Positions 8,285-17,979 are shown, numbered from the stretch's first letter. The stretch: DNA of 64,000 bases from Streptomyces sp. NBC_01723 (GCF_036246005.1 NZ_CP109171.1:8606001-8670000), one strand, 5' to 3'. Numbers and translations are program-made. Notes: a model not told the origin generated them from the sequence alone.

Positions 8285-8758
8285 ACCGCGCGCCTGGATC
8301 CGGTCGGCCGCGATCAGGACAGTACTGAAAGGAGCCGTCCTGGTAGGACTCGATGAACGCCTTCCTGATCCCCGTGACCAGTGAGGACTTCGGGCACTGT
8401 CTGCCTGCCGAGAATCCGGGAAAGTTCTCGACTATGACCGGCGAGCTCACCGACGCCGAGTCTGAGGACCACTTCATCGACGACGTCATCGTGCAGGACA
8501 TCCGGAGCGGCGCCGCTTCGCCGACGCGGCAGCGACAGAGCAGGAACAACGGCACCTGGTCTACACCGAGGGCTTCGCTACGTGCGCACCGTGTGCCGGT
8601 CCAGGTCGGGCTCCCTGGCCACGGAAGGGTGGCTCCGGACGGTGCGGGTCAGGGCGTGCACGTCCTCACAACAGCCTTCCGGCATGGTGCCCGACACGGG
8701 TGATCGGTCCCGTTGGACCGAAGGAACGGGACACCTCGCCCAACAGTTGTTCCCGCGT

Positions 8759-9184
8759 ATGAGCGAAACAATTGCAGTAGTGGCAGGCGCATATGGCGGC
8801 CCCGAGGTCCTGTCGGTGATCGATGTCGCCGTCCCAGGGCCGAAGCCGAACCAGGTACGGATCAAGGTCCGCGCGGCCGATCTCGTGGGCAGCGATGAGG
8901 CGGTGGATGTCTCCGTGGAGCTCGTGCCGGACCGCTTGCGTATCGCCACCATCGCGGGCCGCGAGCGCGGGGCTCGCGCGGGAATCAAGCTCCTGGGTGG
9001 TGTGCCGGGCGCGGATCCCGGCACCGAGATCCGGGAAGCCGCCCGCCTGCAGCTCACGGAAGCCGCGACAGCAGGCCGCCTGCGCATCGTGATCGCGGAC
9101 AGCTACCCCCTGCGCGAGGCCGCCCCTGCCCACCGCGAGATCATGGCCGGCCACACCACGGGAAAGATCGTCCTGGTCCCGTAA
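8759..9184 (+). pseudogene. Internally deleted quinone-oxidoreductase-like gene
   Basis: The frame starts as a medium-chain (zinc-free) NADP oxidoreductase, MSETIAVVAGAYGGPEVLSV and PNQVRIKVRAA, then jumps within the frame to the C-terminal part, SVELVPDRLRIATIAG and finishing with GHTTGKIVLVP. About 160-170 residues are missing, including the whole nucleotide-binding Rossmann fold. The frame stayed open (141 residues versus about 310 for the family), so a short protein might still be made, but it cannot bind NADPH normally. An intact member of the same family lies at 22257-23162. Confidence 0.75.
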
Positions 9185-9293
9185 CCCGTTCCTGTTCCCG
9201 CACCGCTGAAGCCACACCGCGAGCCGTCGCCCGCGCAATCACCGGTCCCGGTACGCAACGGATCGGGTGCGTGGGCGGCATGCGACCAGCTCG

Positions 9294-9686
9294 TCAGGTG
9301 TCCATGTCCTCGTTCTTGGCGCTCCATTCGATCAGCGGATGCAGGACACGCATCAGGCTGGCGCCTTGTTCGGTGGGCCGGTACGTGATCTGGACCGGCG
9401 TCGTTGGTACCACGAGCCGCTCAATGAGTCGGTGGCCCTCGAGTTCACGCAGACGCTGGGACAGAAGGTGGTTCGAGATTCCGGGGATCCGCGCTCGGTA
9501 GTCGACGAATCGGCGCGCGCCCCGCATCGCCGCCAGGAGCACCGCGGCGCTCCACTTCTTGCCCACGATCTCGACCGAGCGCTGAAAACTGCGGCACACG
9601 TCGTCGTCGATGTGTTCGTAGCCCGCTTCCGGGCGGCTCTGGCCCGCGGTGGCGGAGGAATCATCGGGCTGTCGAGGACCGGTCAT
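9294..9686 (-). CDS. HxlR-family transcriptional regulator
   Basis: A 130-residue winged-helix protein. CRSFQRSVEIVGKKWSAAVL and FVDYRARIPGISNHLLSQRL are the hallmarks of HxlR regulators. The start at 9686 (MTGPRQPDDSS) is preferred over an upstream GTG at 9800, which would run through the divergent promoter region. It is divergent from the luciferase-like/FAD fusion gene with about 120 bases between, which include a perfect palindrome. It probably controls that operon in response to an oxidative or electrophilic signal, as is usual for the family. Confidence 0.85.
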   Translation of the reverse strand: MTGPRQPDDSSATAGQSRPEAGYEHIDDDVCRSFQRSVEIVGKKWSAAVLLAAMRGARRFVDYRARIPGISNHLLSQRLRELEGHRLIERLVVPTTPVQITYRPTEQGASLMRVLHPLIEWSAKNEDMDT

Positions 9687-9717
9687 ACGGTCACGATACT
9701 GGAGCGTGTCACTTTTG

Positions 9718-9730
9718 ATGACCTGGTCAT
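9718..9730. promoter_or_regulatory. Candidate HxlR operator
   Basis: ATGACCTGGTCAT is a perfect 13-base palindrome lying between the divergent HxlR and luciferase-like/FAD fusion genes. A related half-site (GGTCATACGGTCA) lies about 35 bases away next to the HxlR start, which would allow cooperative binding. Its place between the two starts suits autoregulation plus control of the divergent operon. Confidence 0.5.
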
Positions 9731-9805
9731 GTCCCGCTTGTTGCCTGTGATCATCGCCGTGCAGCCTTGGTCCATGAACGCACACTCGGCCTGTCACCAC
9801 GCGCT

Positions 9806-12046
9806 ATGAACTACGGGCACGCGCTGAGGTTCGGGCTGCACCTGCCCTCTGACGCCGACTGCGGGCCCGGCCGGTTGGTCGAAGTGGTGGGCCTGGCCGA
9901 GCAGTGGGGACTGGACTTGCTGGTCGTCCCGGCCGGAACCGCCGGCGACGATCTCGAACCGTCGACTGTGGCGTCCTGGATCGCCGCGGCGACGGTCTCT
10001 CTCGGACTGGTGCTGGAGGCACGCCCCGCCACTCTCCATCCGGCGATGCTCGCACGAGCCGTCGCAAGCCTGGATCGGCTCACCGAAGGCAGGGTCGAAC
10101 TGGCTTTCCGAGCGGGCCCGTCAGCCGCCGCGCCCGGGACAGCCGATTCGGTCGCGGCACTGGGTGAAGCGATCGCCGTCGTTCGCGAGCTCTGGAATGT
10201 CCTCGACCGTGGCCTCGGCCGGTTCACCGGCCGCTTCTACCGTCTCGCGGGAGCTGAGAAGGCCGCGCCCGCGCACGACGTGCCGATCTCCGTGGACGGC
10301 CAGGACCAAGACCTGCTCCGGCTGGTCGGACTGCGGGCTGACGAGTGGTCGACGGGGTGCGACGCCGCCACGCTGACGCAGGGCAACCGCGCAGTCGACG
10401 AGGCGGCGCGAGGGGCAGGCCGCGATCCCCGCGAGATCCGCAGACGGGTCACGATCCGCGGTGGCTTCGGCGAGCGGACAGGCAGGTTCACCGGGACCGC
10501 CGCGGACTGGGTGAACGACCTGCTGCCACTCGTCGTCGAGCACGGGGTGGGCACCATCGTGCTGGACACCGAGGAGCGAGACGTCGCGGCAGGCTTCGCG
10601 AGCGAGGTCGCCCCGGCCCTGCGGGCGGCCGTGGACGCGGTGCTTCCGCGCGGATGGTCGGGCGCGCGGGTCCGGCGGTCCGCCGTGCGCGCCAGGCGCC
10701 GGCCGGGGATCGACTACGAGGGCGCTCCGCCGGAGATGGCCGAGGTCGTCGAGCCCGGTGATCCGGCCTACGCCCGGCTGCGGTCCGGGTACCTGCGCGG
10801 CGGTGCGCCCGGCATCATCCTGCGGGCGGCGACGAACGAGCAGGTGACCCGGGCGCTCGCGTTCGCCCGCCGGCATCCCGGCGTGGCCCTGTCTCGGCGA
10901 AGCGCCGGACACGGGGTCTCCGGCCGCTCCACCAATGACGGCGGGATCGTCATCGACGTGTCACTGATGAACGCGATCGAGGTGCTCGACAGGAAGACAC
11001 GCCGGGTGCGCATCGGCCCGGGTGCGCGCTGGGCCGAGGTGGCGGCCGCACTGGAGCCCTACGGCTGGGCGTTGAGTTCGGGCGACTACGGGGGCGTCGG
11101 GGTGGGCGGCCTCGCCACGGCGGGGGGCATCGGGTACCTCGCGCGCGGGCACGGACTGACCATCGACCGCCTGCGGGCCGTGGAGATGGTGCTCGCGGAC
11201 GGCTCCGTCGTGCGGGCCGACGATTCGGAGAACGCCGATCTCTTCTGGGCCGTGCGAGGGGCGGGCGCGAACTTCGGGATCGTCACTGCCTTCGAGTTCG
11301 AGGCCGACGACGTGGGCGCGGTCGCCTTCGCCCGGCTCACCCAGGACGCGAGCGACCTCGAGCGCTACCTCGTCGAATGGGGCCGGGCGGTCGAGGACTC
11401 ACCGCGGGACCTCACCAGCTTCGTCATCGTGCCGCCCCCGCACGGCGGGCGACCAGCGCTCGCGGTGAGCAGCACCATGGTCGACTCCTCGGACCCGGAG
11501 ACCGTGCGCGCCCGGCTGGAGCCACTGGCCGCGATCTCCGCGATGTACGCCCAGCACATCGTCATCACCTCCTACGCGGCCGTGATGGACAACGCGAGCG
11601 ACGACCCACCGGTCTCCCACGGTGAACCGGTCTCACGCAGCGGTCTGCTCCGGCACGTGACCCCGCAGTTCGCCGCGGCGGCGGCTCGCGTGATCCGCAG
11701 CGGCGCGATCGGATGGTTCCAGCTCCGCTCGGTCGGCGGCGCCGTCGCCGACGTTCCCGCGGACGCCACGGCCTACGCCCACCGCGACGCGAACTTCTCG
11801 CTCGTGGTGATGGGCGGTGCCGACGAGGTGGTCGACCGGGCCTGGGCCCGGCTGAGCCCCTTCCTCGACGGCCTCTACATCAGCTTCGAGTCCAGCCTCC
11901 GGCCCGAGCGGATCGCCGCGGCCTGGCCCCCACGGACCCTCTCGCGTCTGCGTGAGCTGAAGAGCGTCTACGACCCCGAGGGCGTGTTCGGCGACAACTT
12001 CGCCCTCACGCCCGCCGCGAACCACCCCGGAGGAAGCACCTCATGA
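9806..12046 (+). CDS. Fusion of luciferase-like monooxygenase and BBE-type FAD oxidase
   Basis: This 746-residue protein joins two flavoenzyme families. Residues 1 to about 300 are a luciferase-like (FMN/F420) domain beginning NYGHALRFGLHLPSDAD. After a basic linker (SGARVRRSAVRARRRPGI), residues about 325-745 are a berberine-bridge-enzyme-type FAD oxidase: RSAGHGVSGRSTNDGG in the FAD-binding loop, GGLATAGGIGYLARGHGL, and the BBE tail VYDPEGVFGDNFALTP. The second domain lacks an obvious second covalent FAD cysteine (GGIGYLARG). The gene overlaps the next luciferase-like gene by ATGA. An upstream TTG start at 9767 is less likely. Substrate unknown. Confidence 0.82.
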   Translation: MNYGHALRFGLHLPSDADCGPGRLVEVVGLAEQWGLDLLVVPAGTAGDDLEPSTVASWIAAATVSLGLVLEARPATLHPAMLARAVASLDRLTEGRVELAFRAGPSAAAPGTADSVAALGEAIAVVRELWNVLDRGLGRFTGRFYRLAGAEKAAPAHDVPISVDGQDQDLLRLVGLRADEWSTGCDAATLTQGNRAVDEAARGAGRDPREIRRRVTIRGGFGERTGRFTGTAADWVNDLLPLVVEHGVGTIVLDTEERDVAAGFASEVAPALRAAVDAVLPRGWSGARVRRSAVRARRRPGIDYEGAPPEMAEVVEPGDPAYARLRSGYLRGGAPGIILRAATNEQVTRALAFARRHPGVALSRRSAGHGVSGRSTNDGGIVIDVSLMNAIEVLDRKTRRVRIGPGARWAEVAAALEPYGWALSSGDYGGVGVGGLATAGGIGYLARGHGLTIDRLRAVEMVLADGSVVRADDSENADLFWAVRGAGANFGIVTAFEFEADDVGAVAFARLTQDASDLERYLVEWGRAVEDSPRDLTSFVIVPPPHGGRPALAVSSTMVDSSDPETVRARLEPLAAISAMYAQHIVITSYAAVMDNASDDPPVSHGEPVSRSGLLRHVTPQFAAAAARVIRSGAIGWFQLRSVGGAVADVPADATAYAHRDANFSLVVMGGADEVVDRAWARLSPFLDGLYISFESSLRPERIAAAWPPRTLSRLRELKSVYDPEGVFGDNFALTPAANHPGGSTS

Positions 12047-12945
12047 GCGACTACGGCCACGAACTGTGGTTCGGCAGCTTCATCACCCCCACCGCCCGCC
12101 CGCCTCAGGCGCCGGTCGAGCTGGCCCTGACCTCCGAGAGGGCCGGCCTCGACCTGGTCAGCTTCCAGGACCACCCCTACCAGTCGGCGTTCCAGGACAC
12201 CTGGACCCTGATGTCGTACGTCGCCGCACGCACCGAAAGGATCCGGATCAGCGGCAACGTGCTGAGCCTTCCGCTGCGGCCCCCGGCCGTGCTGGCCCGC
12301 GCCGCCGCGAGCCTGGACCGGCTGACCGGCGGGCGAGTCGAACTGGGCATCGGCGCGGGCGCGTTCTGGGACGGCATCGTCGCGATGGGAGGCCGCCGGC
12401 TCGAACCGGCCCAGGCCGTGCGGGCGGTGGAGGAGGCCGTGGACGTGATCCGAGGGCTGTGGGCCACCGACGAGACCGGGCCCCTCCGTGTCACCGGGGA
12501 GTTCTACACCGTGAACGGCGCAAAGCGCGGCCCGGCACCCGCCCATCGCATCCCGATCCGCATCGGTGCCTACAAGCCGCGCATGCTCCGGCTGACGGGC
12601 AAGATCGCCGACGGTTGGCTGCCCTCCCTGGGATTCCTGCCCGAGGGCCCGGCATCGCTGCGCGCGATGAACGAGCAGATCGACGAGGCCGCCTCCGCCG
12701 CCGGTCGGGAGCCCGCGGCGGTCAGCCGCCTGCTCAACCTGAGCGGCCGATTCACGTCCGGCGCCGGCGACGGCCTGTTGCAGGGGACTCCCGGCGACTG
12801 GGCCGAACAGATCGCCGACCTCGCCCTGCAGTACGGCGTATCGGGGTTCATCCTCGCCTCTGACGAGCCTGCCGACCTGAACCTCTTCGGTCACGAGGTC
12901 GCGCCGCGCGTCCGCGAACTCGTCCAGTCCGAACGCGTGACGTGA
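12043..12945 (+). CDS. Luciferase-like (LLM class) flavin-dependent oxidoreductase
   Basis: A 300-residue TIM-barrel oxidoreductase of the luciferase-like superfamily, with SFQDHPYQ near the N-terminus, ASLDRLTGGRVELGIGAGAF in the middle and GTPGDWAEQIADL near the end. It resembles the N-terminal half of its upstream neighbour (both begin with YGHxLxFG), so the two probably arose by duplication. It is translationally coupled to both neighbours by overlaps. Cofactor could be FMN or F420. Confidence 0.87.
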   Translation: MSDYGHELWFGSFITPTARPPQAPVELALTSERAGLDLVSFQDHPYQSAFQDTWTLMSYVAARTERIRISGNVLSLPLRPPAVLARAAASLDRLTGGRVELGIGAGAFWDGIVAMGGRRLEPAQAVRAVEEAVDVIRGLWATDETGPLRVTGEFYTVNGAKRGPAPAHRIPIRIGAYKPRMLRLTGKIADGWLPSLGFLPEGPASLRAMNEQIDEAASAAGREPAAVSRLLNLSGRFTSGAGDGLLQGTPGDWAEQIADLALQYGVSGFILASDEPADLNLFGHEVAPRVRELVQSERVT

Positions 12946-15716
12946 TGCGGTGGGCGCGTGGCGGGTCCGGTGACGGAGCTGCGACAGCGGCAGCGCCGAC
13001 GGAGCTGTTCGGACGCCGCGAGGAGACCGCGGTTCTCGACGGGCTGCTTACGCAGGCCCGCGGCGGGAGCGGTGGCGCGCTCGTGGTGTGGGGCGAGCCG
13101 GGTATCGGCAAGTCAGCTCTGCTTCGCCACGTGCACGGCCAGGCCGCGGACTTCGTCCGGCTGAGCCACTCGGCCACCCGGCCCGAGTCGGACCTGGCTT
13201 TCGCGGGGCTGCACGGGCTGCTGCGACCGCTGGCCGATCGTGTCGGGCTGCTGGCGACGGCCCAGGCCGCCGCTGTGCGTACCGCGCTCGGGCTGAGCGG
13301 TGAGTCGACGGACCGTCTGGTGGTCGGGGCGGCCGTGCTGTCGCTGCTCTGCGGACTCGCCGAGCGGCAGCCCGTGCTCGTTGTGGTGGACGACGGGCAG
13401 TGGCTCGACGAGGCCACCGCGCTGTGCCTGGGGTTCGTCGCTCGACGCGTGGGAGCGCATCCCGTGGTCGTCGTGCTCGCCGATCACAGCGATCCGGCCG
13501 CCCGGCCCTGGGAAGGCGTGGCCGACGTGCGGGTCGACGGCCTGAGCGACGAGAGCGCGCGGCAGCTTGTGGCGGCCGTGGCGCCGCTCGCCGACAAGGC
13601 GACGGCGCGGAACATGGTCCGGGAGGCCGGGGGCAACCCCTTGGCGCTGCACGAACTGGCCACGCTCGGGGGCGACCTCGACGACGCCGAGCATCGCTGG
13701 AAGCGAGGACGACCGTCCGTCGGGCCGCGTCTGCAGCGGGCTTTTCGTGCCGGGATCGAGGCCCTGAGCCCTCCGGCGCAGTTGCTGACCGTGCTCGCGG
13801 CGGCCGAGGAGCACGGCGACCGGCTCACGGTGCAGCGGGCCGGCCGTGCGTCGGGTGCCGGTGACGCCGTCTGGGAAGAAGTGACCAACGCGGGCCTGCT
13901 CCACGTGGCGGGCAACCGCGTCGGTTTCCGGCACCCCGTCGTGAGCAGAGCCGTCTACGAGGGCTGCGGTGCCGCGACGAGGCGCCGGGCTCACCGCGCC
14001 CTGGCCGCCACGATGCCGGACCAGGCGGAGGAGCGCGCATGGCATCTCGCCGCCCTGGCCCACGGACGCGATGAGGACGTCGCGCGGCTCCTCGAACGGA
14101 CCGCCGCCCGCTCCCGGCTCCGCGGGGCCACGAACACGGCGGCACGGGCGTGGTGGCGGGCCGCCGAACTGTCGGCCGCACCGATCGACGCCTCACAACG
14201 CCTTGCCGAGGCGGCCCGGGCTTCCTGGGACGCCGGGTGGGCAGCCACGGCGGAGCGCCTGCTCGATGACGCGGAACGGCTGGCCCCCGGTGCTCACGTC
14301 TCCCGGCGGAGCCGGGGTCTGCGGGGGATCATGGAGTTCGCCCGGGGCATGCCGGAGATGGCGCACCACTTCCTGATCACCGACATGAAGCGCGTCCCGG
14401 AACCGGGAACGGCGCTGGAACTGGGCACGCTGGCCATGCGCGCCGCCTGGTCCGTCGGACGCGGCGACCTGCGGGACAGAGCGCTGGAACTGCTGCTCGA
14501 AGACGACGTCGCGGGCCGGACCGGATTACCCGGCACGCTTGCCTGGTGGAGCGACGACGTGTCTGCCGACGCGGCGTCGGCGGACACCCCCGACCTGGGT
14601 GATGCCGCCGCGCGGGCCCGTACGACCATCCTGCCGTTGCTGCCGCCGACACCCCTCGCCCTGGCCTGGGGGATCGACAAGCCGATGGCGGATGCGTTGC
14701 GCCGCCGGTTACCGCATCTGCGGCGGCGCAGCGAGCGCGCTCGGCTCGCCGCCGCCCTGGCCCAGACCGCGATGCTCGACAACGCTGCCGGCCGCTGGCC
14801 GCAAGCGGAGTCCTCGGCCGCGGAGGGACTGCGGCTGGCCAAGGACCTGGGTGCCGACCACATCGCCTCCCACTGCCGCACCAGCCTGGGCTGGCTCGCC
14901 GCGGCGCGTGGTGACGAACGCGCCGTCGCGGAGGCCACCGCCAGGACTCTGGAGACGTCACTCCCGCAGGGCGTCCGCGCGCTGAGCGCCGCCGCGTACT
15001 GGAACCGCGGCATGGCCTCGCTGTTTCGCGAGCGTCCCGAGGAAGCACTGGACATCCTGGTGCGCCTGACCGAGCCGGGCCATGGCGCGGAACACTCGAC
15101 CTTCGCGCTCCTGGCCGCTCTCGACACGGCCGAGGCGGCCGTGCGCGTCGGCAGAAGCGACCTCGCGGACGAACGGGCACGGGTGCTCGAAGCCTGGGCG
15201 CGGCGCACGGGAGCGCCGTGGGCGCGCTGTGCCGCGCACGTCACGCGCGGGCTCCTCGGCGGCGCCCGGGCCGAGGGTGCCTTCCTGGCCGCACTCGACG
15301 TGCCGGGTGCCCGATCCCACCCGCTGCTCTACGCGCGCGCTCAGTTGTCCTACGGCGAGTGGTTGCGACGGGGCCGCCGGCGGACCGATGCGCGCGTCCG
15401 GATCGGCGCCGCCTTGGAGGCGTTCGACCGGCTCGGTGCCGAGCCGCTGCGCCAACGCGCGCAGCGCGAGCAGGACCTCACCGGAGCGCCGGGACGCCGG
15501 GGAAGCTCGGACACCAGGGCGGTGAACCGGCTCACCGCCCAGGAACAGCGAGTCGCCCAACTGGCCGCCGAACAGCTGACGAATCGCGAGATCGGCGTAC
15601 AGCTGCGGATCAGCCACCGCACCGTGGGCCACCACCTCGGGAACGTGTTCGCCAAGCTCGGCATCAACACGCGAACCGAGCTGAGCGACCTCCACGCCGG
15701 TTGTGAGCCGCCGTGA
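12942..15716 (+). CDS. LuxR-family LAL regulator with AAA ATPase domain
   Basis: A 924-residue LAL-type regulator. Walker A is GEPGIGKS (residues 51-58) and Walker B is PVLVVVDDGQW (about 144-154), followed by a long alpha-helical repeat region and a C-terminal LuxR helix-turn-helix (LTAQEQRVAQLAAEQLTNRE, then SHRTVGHHLGNVFAKLG). Two in-frame TTA codons occur at 14526 and 14709, so full translation should need the bldA leucyl-tRNA and link it to development. It overlaps the upstream luciferase-like gene and probably activates this oxidoreductase operon. Confidence 0.88.
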   Translation: MMRWARGGSGDGAATAAAPTELFGRREETAVLDGLLTQARGGSGGALVVWGEPGIGKSALLRHVHGQAADFVRLSHSATRPESDLAFAGLHGLLRPLADRVGLLATAQAAAVRTALGLSGESTDRLVVGAAVLSLLCGLAERQPVLVVVDDGQWLDEATALCLGFVARRVGAHPVVVVLADHSDPAARPWEGVADVRVDGLSDESARQLVAAVAPLADKATARNMVREAGGNPLALHELATLGGDLDDAEHRWKRGRPSVGPRLQRAFRAGIEALSPPAQLLTVLAAAEEHGDRLTVQRAGRASGAGDAVWEEVTNAGLLHVAGNRVGFRHPVVSRAVYEGCGAATRRRAHRALAATMPDQAEERAWHLAALAHGRDEDVARLLERTAARSRLRGATNTAARAWWRAAELSAAPIDASQRLAEAARASWDAGWAATAERLLDDAERLAPGAHVSRRSRGLRGIMEFARGMPEMAHHFLITDMKRVPEPGTALELGTLAMRAAWSVGRGDLRDRALELLLEDDVAGRTGLPGTLAWWSDDVSADAASADTPDLGDAAARARTTILPLLPPTPLALAWGIDKPMADALRRRLPHLRRRSERARLAAALAQTAMLDNAAGRWPQAESSAAEGLRLAKDLGADHIASHCRTSLGWLAAARGDERAVAEATARTLETSLPQGVRALSAAAYWNRGMASLFRERPEEALDILVRLTEPGHGAEHSTFALLAALDTAEAAVRVGRSDLADERARVLEAWARRTGAPWARCAAHVTRGLLGGARAEGAFLAALDVPGARSHPLLYARAQLSYGEWLRRGRRRTDARVRIGAALEAFDRLGAEPLRQRAQREQDLTGAPGRRGSSDTRAVNRLTAQEQRVAQLAAEQLTNREIGVQLRISHRTVGHHLGNVFAKLGINTRTELSDLHAGCEPP

Positions 15717-15879
15717 GCGCAGGCAGGCCGCGGCGGGGCGGAGCGGGCGCGCGACGCCTCCGGCGGAAACGACGGATTGCCCGCCCGATTCGCTCACCGG
15801 CCCTGATTTGTAGCGTCGCTGACGTTGTCCCGCGGACCCGCGGCGAAACACCGTGCGACGCATGACGAGAGGTCACCTC

Positions 15880-17319
15880 ATGCCCAAGTCCGAAACCCTG
15901 CCCCACGCGCGCCACTACATCGACGGGCAGTGGCAGGACTCCGGCTCCCGCGGCGAGTCACGCAGCCCCGCGACCAACGGCCTGCTCGGCACCTTCGCCG
16001 ACGGCGGTGCGCGGGAGGCGAGGGCCGCCGTGGCCGCGGCCCGAAGGGCCTTCGGCTCCACCGCCTGGTCCCGCGACCGCCACCGGCGTGCGGCAGCGCT
16101 GCACGAACTGGCCGACCGGCTGGAGCAGCGCAAGGACGAACTGATCACCCTGCTGGCGCGGGAGAACGGGAAAGTACTCGCCGAGGCGGCCCTCGAAGTC
16201 GAAGGCACCGTGCCCAAGCTCCGCTACCACGCGGCGCTTTCCCTCACCGACCACGGCAGGGCCGGGGAAGTGCGGCCCGGCATGTACTCGATGACCCTGC
16301 GCGAAGCCGCGGGTGTCGCCGCGGTGATCGTGCCGTGGAACTCACCGGTCATCCTCTCGGCGCGATCCTTCGCACCCGCCCTGGCGGCCGGCTGCACCGT
16401 GGTCATGAAGATGCCGGCGCAGACCGGCCTGGTCAACGGAGTGCTGAGCGAGATCGTCGCCGACACTCCGAGCCTGGACCCGGGCGTGTTCAACGTCTTC
16501 ACCGAGAGCGGCAACGCCGGGGCTCCGGAGCTGGTCTCCTCCCCGGACGTCGACGTGATCAGCTACACCGGCTCCACCGCGGTCGGCCGCGTGATCATGG
16601 AACAGGCCGCCCCGACGCTGAAAACGCTGTCCATGGAGCTGGGCGGAAAGACGCCGATGCTCGTCTTCGACGACGCCGACCTGGACGCCGTCGTGCCCGT
16701 GCTCACCAAGGCCGTCACCATGTTCGCGGGCCAGTTCTGCATGACGGGCAGTCGGATACTGGTCCAGCGCGGCGTGGCCGACGAACTCCGGCGGCGGCTC
16801 GTCGCCGCTCTCGAAACGGTCCGGGTCGGGCCCGGCGACGACCCCGCCAGCGAGATGGGCGCCATGATCGACGAAGGAAACGCCCAACGGGTCGAACAGA
16901 CCGTGGCCGCCGCGGCCGACTACGCCACCGTCCTCGTGCGGGGCAAGCGGGATCGGGCGCTCCTCGGCCCGTCCCTGATCGAGGTCGCCGACGTGTCCTC
17001 GCCGATCGTGCAGCGCGAAGTGTTCGGGCCGGTCGCCACCTTCGAGGTGTTCGACTCCGAGGCCGATGCCGTGGCGCGTGCCAACGCCACCGAGTTCGGC
17101 CTGGCCGCGAGCATCTGGACCCGTGATGTCGACCGCCCCCTGCGCGTCGGCCGCGAACTGCAGGCCGGGACCGTCTGGACCAACACCTGGGCCATGGTCC
17201 ACGACCAGTTCGAGGAGGGCGGCTTCAAGCAGTCGGGAGTGGGCCGCCTGAACGGCATCCGCGGGATCGAGGAATTCCAGGAGACCAAGCACCTCGTGCA
17301 TGTGGCACCGCAGCTCTGA
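15880..17319 (+). CDS. NAD(P)-dependent aldehyde dehydrogenase
   Basis: A 479-residue aldehyde dehydrogenase. The substrate-anchor Asn lies in VPWNSPVI, the NAD-binding turn in YTGSTAVGR, the general-base Glu in MELGGKTP and the nucleophilic Cys in AGQFCMTGSR. The start at 15880 (MPKSETLPHARHYIDG) has GAGAGG upstream and matches the family start; a longer frame starts at 15853. It follows the LAL regulator by 160 bases and precedes a monooxygenase-like gene by 27 bases. Its likely substrate is an aldehyde made by the flavoenzymes upstream. Confidence 0.9.
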   Translation: MPKSETLPHARHYIDGQWQDSGSRGESRSPATNGLLGTFADGGAREARAAVAAARRAFGSTAWSRDRHRRAAALHELADRLEQRKDELITLLARENGKVLAEAALEVEGTVPKLRYHAALSLTDHGRAGEVRPGMYSMTLREAAGVAAVIVPWNSPVILSARSFAPALAAGCTVVMKMPAQTGLVNGVLSEIVADTPSLDPGVFNVFTESGNAGAPELVSSPDVDVISYTGSTAVGRVIMEQAAPTLKTLSMELGGKTPMLVFDDADLDAVVPVLTKAVTMFAGQFCMTGSRILVQRGVADELRRRLVAALETVRVGPGDDPASEMGAMIDEGNAQRVEQTVAAAADYATVLVRGKRDRALLGPSLIEVADVSSPIVQREVFGPVATFEVFDSEADAVARANATEFGLAASIWTRDVDRPLRVGRELQAGTVWTNTWAMVHDQFEEGGFKQSGVGRLNGIRGIEEFQETKHLVHVAPQL

Positions 17320-17346
17320 CAGCTCTCGACGGCGGAATGAGAATCG

Positions 17347-17937
17347 ATGACCGAGACGGACGACGTCGGCCCGGCCGACGTCACCCTGCTGACCGCGCGC
17401 GCTGTGGAACCCGGCTACGAGCAGGACTTCCGGGAGTGGTTCGGGCGGGTGACCGACACCGCCTCAGCGTTTCCCGGACACCTGGGGGACGGGTTGTTCC
17501 GGCCTGCCACGGCCGCCGGGCCATGGGTTCTGATCCACCGGTTCCGCGACCAGGAGGCCGCGCGGCACTGGACGACGTCACCTGAGCGGGCCGCACTTTT
17601 CGACCACTGCGAGGGCCATCATCAGAGCGAGGTGGCGCGTCGCGAACTCTCCGGAATGGAGACCCTGTTCACCACTGCGCACGACACGCCCACGACGGCG
17701 CCGCCTCGGTGGAAGATGGCGCTCGCCGCCTTCGCGGCCGTACTCCCGATCTCCCTGATCGGCAACGGTCTTTTGGGGCCGGCGCTCCGTGCTTGGCCGC
17801 TTGTGGCGCGGGTGCTGATGCTCGCGCTGCTGTTCAGTACGTTGATGACGTATCTGATGATGCCGGCTGTGACTCTCGTCCTTCGCCGTTGGCTCTATGC
17901 CGCCACCTCGACCGCGCGCGAGGGACCGACGCGATGA
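17347..17937 (+). CDS. ABM-domain monooxygenase-like protein with membrane tail
   Basis: A 196-residue protein. Residues about 12-105 resemble an antibiotic-biosynthesis-monooxygenase (ABM) ferredoxin-like fold (VTLLTARAVEPGYEQDFREW, WVLIHRFRDQEAARHW). The C-terminal part has two hydrophobic helices (about 125-150 and 153-180), so it is membrane anchored. This two-part layout is common in small Streptomyces and proteobacterial proteins of unknown function. It probably forms an operon with the upstream aldehyde dehydrogenase. Confidence 0.75.
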   Translation: MTETDDVGPADVTLLTARAVEPGYEQDFREWFGRVTDTASAFPGHLGDGLFRPATAAGPWVLIHRFRDQEAARHWTTSPERAALFDHCEGHHQSEVARRELSGMETLFTTAHDTPTTAPPRWKMALAAFAAVLPISLIGNGLLGPALRAWPLVARVLMLALLFSTLMTYLMMPAVTLVLRRWLYAATSTAREGPTR

Positions 17938-17979
17938 CGCGGCCCCCGGGGCGCACCGTCCCGTCTTACGGCTCGGCTT

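Noticed and set aside
8353..8703. Open frame starting MNAFLIPVTSEDFGHCLPAE
   Set aside because: The first 60 residues look somewhat protein-like but no family is recognisable, no ribosome binding site is clear and the rest is Arg/Gly-rich; possibly a relic.
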